From Collinsella sp. MSK.8.10 (lineage in GTDB: Bacteria > Actinomycetota > Coriobacteriia > Coriobacteriales > Coriobacteriaceae): 64,000 nucleotides of DNA. Positions 61,276 through 64,000 of this stretch are shown piece by piece. Position 1 is the stretch's first letter; every line of letters begins with the position of its first letter. The notes below the pieces were generated by a model. The model did not search any database. It worked only from the letters and a program-made list of their open reading frames with translations, and was not told where the DNA came from. A program made the translations under genes and the position numbers. The stretch covers positions 62,001 to 126,000 of the forward strand of contig NZ_JAHPYF010000005.1 in NCBI RefSeq assembly GCF_019041915.1, in the 5' to 3' direction.

Positions 61276-63372
61276 TTACTTTTTGCGGGCAAACTCACCG
61301 ATGTTGGCGATGCCGGAGAAAACGGCCTCGAAGCGGTTGAGCAGCTTAAGGCGATTATCGCGGAGCTGCTCGTCCTTGTCCATGACCATAACCTCGTCGA
61401 AGAAGCGGTCGATGGGGGCACGCAGAGCTGCAAGGGCGGCAAATGCGGCCGGGTAATCCTCGGCAGCAAGGGCGGCATCAACAGCGGTCTGAGCGGCCTC
61501 GGAGGCGTCGGCGAGCGCGAGCTCGGCCTCGCCCATCAGGCTGCGGTCGTACTCCGCACCCAGCTCGGGCTTGGAGATGTGCGCGGCGCGGGCATAGGCG
61601 GTAGCCAGGTTGTCGAAGGTCTCGGCATCGTTCTTGCGGGCCTCGTCGAGCGCGGCGCAGCGGGCGAAGAAGACGGACGGGGCGATGATGTGCACCGCGG
61701 AGACGGCGGCAACGGTATCGGCCGGGATCTTTTCGTCGCGGGCCATGCTCACAAGGCGGCCATGGAAGAAGTCGCGAACCTGCTGGGCGACCTCGGCGGC
61801 GTCGAACTCAATGCCCCGCTCACTGTAAAGCTCGAGGGCGAAGTCGATGAGCGACGTGGGGTCGATCGGCAGACGGTCGCGCAGGATGTTGATGATGCCG
61901 ATAGCGGCACGACGCAGCGCGTAGGGGTCGGAGGAGCCGGTCGGGGGCTCGCCGATGGCAAAGATACCGGCGATGGTATCGAGCTTGTCGGCGCAGGCCA
62001 CGATGCAGCCAGCGGTGCCCTCGGGCAGCTCGTCACCGGCAAAGCGGGGACGATAATGATCGCGAATGGCGTGGGCAACCTCGTCGTTCTCCCCCATCGC
62101 GGTCGCGTAATAACCGCCCATCACGCCCTGCTGGCTCGTGAACTCGACGACGGCGTTGGACACCAGGTCTGCCTTGCACAGGTGCGCGGCGCGAGCAGCG
62201 TCGGCGGCAAGATGGGCGCCCAGATGAGCCTCGCGGGCGATAGCGAGCGCGAGCTGCTCGATGCGCTCGGACTTGGCGAGCACGCTACCGAGCTTCTCCT
62301 GGAAGGCAACCTTGGCCAGACGCTCACGGAATTCGTCGAGGGAGATCTTCAGGTCCTCCTCGTAGAAGAACTTTGCGTCGTCCAGACGGGCGCGCACGAC
62401 GCGCTCGTTGCCGTCGATCACGCGCTCGGCGTTCTCGGGCTTGCTGTTGGAGACGACCACGAACTCACGCGTGAGCTTGCCCTCGCCGTCATAGATCGGG
62501 AAGTAGCGCTGGTTGGTGAGCATGGACTCGCAGATGATCTCGTGCGGGACCTTGAGGAACTCCTCATCGAAGGTACCGACGAGCACCGTCGGCCACTCGC
62601 AGAGGTTGATAACCTCCTCGAAGACCTTCTTGGGCGTATCGACATGGCAGCCGGGGCGGGCAGCCTCGACCTCGGCGATACCGGCGAGGATGGCCTCACG
62701 ACGACGCTCGGCAGAAAGCACGCCGGCGTCCTCGAGCACCTGCTCGTAGACGGCGGGGCTGGCAACCACATGGTCACCAGGGCCAAGTACGCGATGACCA
62801 CGCGTGGTGTTGCCGCTCGTCACGTCGGCAAACGACACAGGCACAACATCCTCGCCCAAAAGGCAGCAGATCCAACGGACCGGACGAACAAAGGTCGCGT
62901 GCTCGTGGCCCCAGCGCTGGCTGCGGTAGTTGGGCCACTGCAGGCCGGCAATAGTCTTCTCGCACAGAGCGGTCAGAATCGGGGTTGCCGGTGCGGAGGG
63001 AATATTCTTCTCGGCGAACACATACTCGCGACCGTCAGTGTCCTCGCGACGGACCAGGTCCTCGGCAGCCACACCGCACTTGCGGGCAAAGCCCTGGGCG
63101 GCCTTGGTGGCGTTACCGTCAGCGTCGAAGGCAATGTTGGCCGCGGGGCCACGCTTGACCTCGTGAACCTCATCGGTCGCGGTGGCGACGTCGGCCACGA
63201 GCGCAGCCAGACGACGTGGGCTCGAGATCACGCGGACCTCGCCGTGGGCCAGACCGGCCTCGTCGAGGCCCTTGGCGATCATGGTGCCAAGCTGCTTGAC
63301 GGCATTGTTCAGCGGTGCGGAGGGCATTTCCTCCGTACCGATCTCAAACAGGAAATCCTTAGCGTCTGCCAT
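61276..63372 (-). CDS. glyS: Glycyl-tRNA synthetase beta subunit
   Basis: A 698-residue beta subunit of the alpha2-beta2 enzyme, carrying the HD-like and anticodon-binding parts. FLFEIGTEEMPSAPLNNAVKQL opens it; MGGYYATAMGENDEVAHAIRDHYRP and DPYALRRAAIGIINILRDRLPID are typical. The ATG at 63370-63372 lies three bases after the glyQ stop. Followed by ppsR 34 bases on. Confidence 0.95.
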   Translation of the reverse strand: MADAKDFLFEIGTEEMPSAPLNNAVKQLGTMIAKGLDEAGLAHGEVRVISSPRRLAALVADVATATDEVHEVKRGPAANIAFDADGNATKAAQGFARKCGVAAEDLVRREDTDGREYVFAEKNIPSAPATPILTALCEKTIAGLQWPNYRSQRWGHEHATFVRPVRWICCLLGEDVVPVSFADVTSGNTTRGHRVLGPGDHVVASPAVYEQVLEDAGVLSAERRREAILAGIAEVEAARPGCHVDTPKKVFEEVINLCEWPTVLVGTFDEEFLKVPHEIICESMLTNQRYFPIYDGEGKLTREFVVVSNSKPENAERVIDGNERVVRARLDDAKFFYEEDLKISLDEFRERLAKVAFQEKLGSVLAKSERIEQLALAIAREAHLGAHLAADAARAAHLCKADLVSNAVVEFTSQQGVMGGYYATAMGENDEVAHAIRDHYRPRFAGDELPEGTAGCIVACADKLDTIAGIFAIGEPPTGSSDPYALRRAAIGIINILRDRLPIDPTSLIDFALELYSERGIEFDAAEVAQQVRDFFHGRLVSMARDEKIPADTVAAVSAVHIIAPSVFFARCAALDEARKNDAETFDNLATAYARAAHISKPELGAEYDRSLMGEAELALADASEAAQTAVDAALAAEDYPAAFAALAALRAPIDRFFDEVMVMDKDEQLRDNRLKLLNRFEAVFSGIANIGEFARKK

Positions 63373-63375
63373 GGC

Positions 63376-64000
63376 TTACGCCACCTCGCCTTCCTGGTCG
63401 GCATTCTCGTTGACTCCGGCGACCTCGGCCATATAGGCCTCGCAGCACGCCTTGGCGACGGCGCGGACGCGCAGGATGTAGTTGGCGCGCTCGACCGCGG
63501 ACAGGGCGCCACGGGCATCGAGCAGGTTGAAGGCGTGGCTGCACTTCATGACGCAGTCGTACGCCGGCAGCGGAAGCTTGCGCTCCAGGCAGGAATGGCA
63601 CTCGGCCTCGTAGTCGTCAAACTTCTGACGCATCATCTCGACATTGGCGACCTCAAAGTTATAAGCACTGAACTCGCGCTCATTCTCCAAGAACACGTCG
63701 CCGTAGGTCATGGGCGTGCCGTCGGGCAGGTAGCTCCACACCAGGTCGTAGACGGAGTTGACGCCCTGGGCATACATGGCGATACGCTCCAGGCCGTAGG
63801 TGATCTCGACAGGCACGGGGTCGACCTCGATGCCGCCCACCTGCTGGAAGTACGTAAACTGCGTGACCTCCATGCCGTTGAGCCAGACCTCCCAGCCAAG
63901 GCCCCAGGCGCCGAGCGTCGGGCTCTCCCAGTCGTCCTCGACAAAGCGGACGTCATGGTCGTTGGGGTCCAGGCCAATGGCGGCCAGCGAACCCAGGTAG
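63376..64000 (-). CDS. glyQ: Glycyl-tRNA synthetase alpha subunit, C-terminal part
   Basis: The last 207 residues of the catalytic alpha subunit; the start lies beyond the right edge. The visible part reads through [20 protein letters not shown], then [39 protein letters not shown] and [22 protein letters not shown], all class II GlyQ landmarks. The acidic tail ends [10 protein letters not shown]. Its stop is followed by glyS in the standard glyQ-glyS order. Confidence 0.95.
   Translation of the reverse strand, partial: YLGSLAAIGLDPNDHDVRFVEDDWESPTLGAWGLGWEVWLNGMEVTQFTYFQQVGGIEVDPVPVEITYGLERIAMYAQGVNSVYDLVWSYLPDGTPMTYGDVFLENEREFSAYNFEVANVEMMRQKFDDYEAECHSCLERKLPLPAYDCVMKCSHAFNLLDARGALSAVERANYILRVRAVAKACCEAYMAEVAGVNENADQEGEVA

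Overview
The window is a stretch of core chromosome from a GC-rich, fermentative anaerobe. It most resembles the Coriobacteriia, probably Collinsella or a close relative. Reasons: an actinobacterial-type integration host factor (mihF) in front of gmk-rpoZ; Gram-positive housekeeping genes (RNase J, TrmFO, a PyrR-controlled pyr operon, undecaprenol-kinase-type DgkA); a bifunctional AdhE and a pyruvate phosphate dikinase with its regulator; a two-subunit glycyl-tRNA synthetase; and many GTG and TTG starts. The genus is inferred from gene content and recall, not from a database search.

Layout, left to right; nearly everything reads on the minus strand, so operons run right to left. 1-6755: rimO (cut by the window edge), yajQ, a RodZ-like protein, ftsK and RNase J. 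6756-7406: an unusual intergenic region with two related 140-150 bp stem-loop elements in opposite orientation. 7407-10082: pnp and rpsO. 10221-21716: recO, era, dgkA, ybeY, phoH, mtaB, dnaJ, a membrane-tailed DnaJ, hemW, dus and lepA. 21813-26267: rpsT, holA, comEC, comEA. 26481-28891: thiI, rpoZ, gmk, mihF. 29131-34614: pyrimidine operon pyrR-B-C-K-D-F behind a PyrR-type attenuator. 34843-36268: rpmB on the plus strand, then a REP-associated tyrosine transposase bracketed by inverted REP-like repeats. 36301-39999: plus-strand adhE and a small APH-fold kinase. 40022-48453: proS, ispG, rseP, dxr, cdsA, uppS, frr, pyrH, i.e. isoprenoid, undecaprenyl and phospholipid supply together with translation factors. 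48514-50385: tsf and rpsB. 50435-55644: xerC, trmFO, dprA, comM, yraN. 55743-57154: rnhB and rplS. 57202-61241: ppdK and its regulator ppsR, separated by a perfect 39-bp palindrome and phased GGTAAAC boxes. 61276-64000: glyS and glyQ (cut by the right edge).

How the genes work together: most blocks serve translation and RNA processing or decay (RNase J, PNPase, YbeY, Era, RimO, MtaB, TrmFO, Dus, ThiI, ribosomal proteins, Tsf, Frr). Others cover UMP synthesis through to UMP kinase, the MEP-to-undecaprenyl lipid route, DNA uptake and recombination (ComEA, ComEC, DprA, RecO, HolA), and fermentation (PPDK/PpsR, AdhE).

The strongest unexplained signal is the element pair between pnp and rnj. Their 90-base cores align without gaps, and 8 of the 12 differences fall into four compensated base pairs, while the outer stems differ completely in sequence but stay self-complementary. 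No CRISPR array, tRNA, rRNA, prophage or complete multi-gene mobile element was seen.
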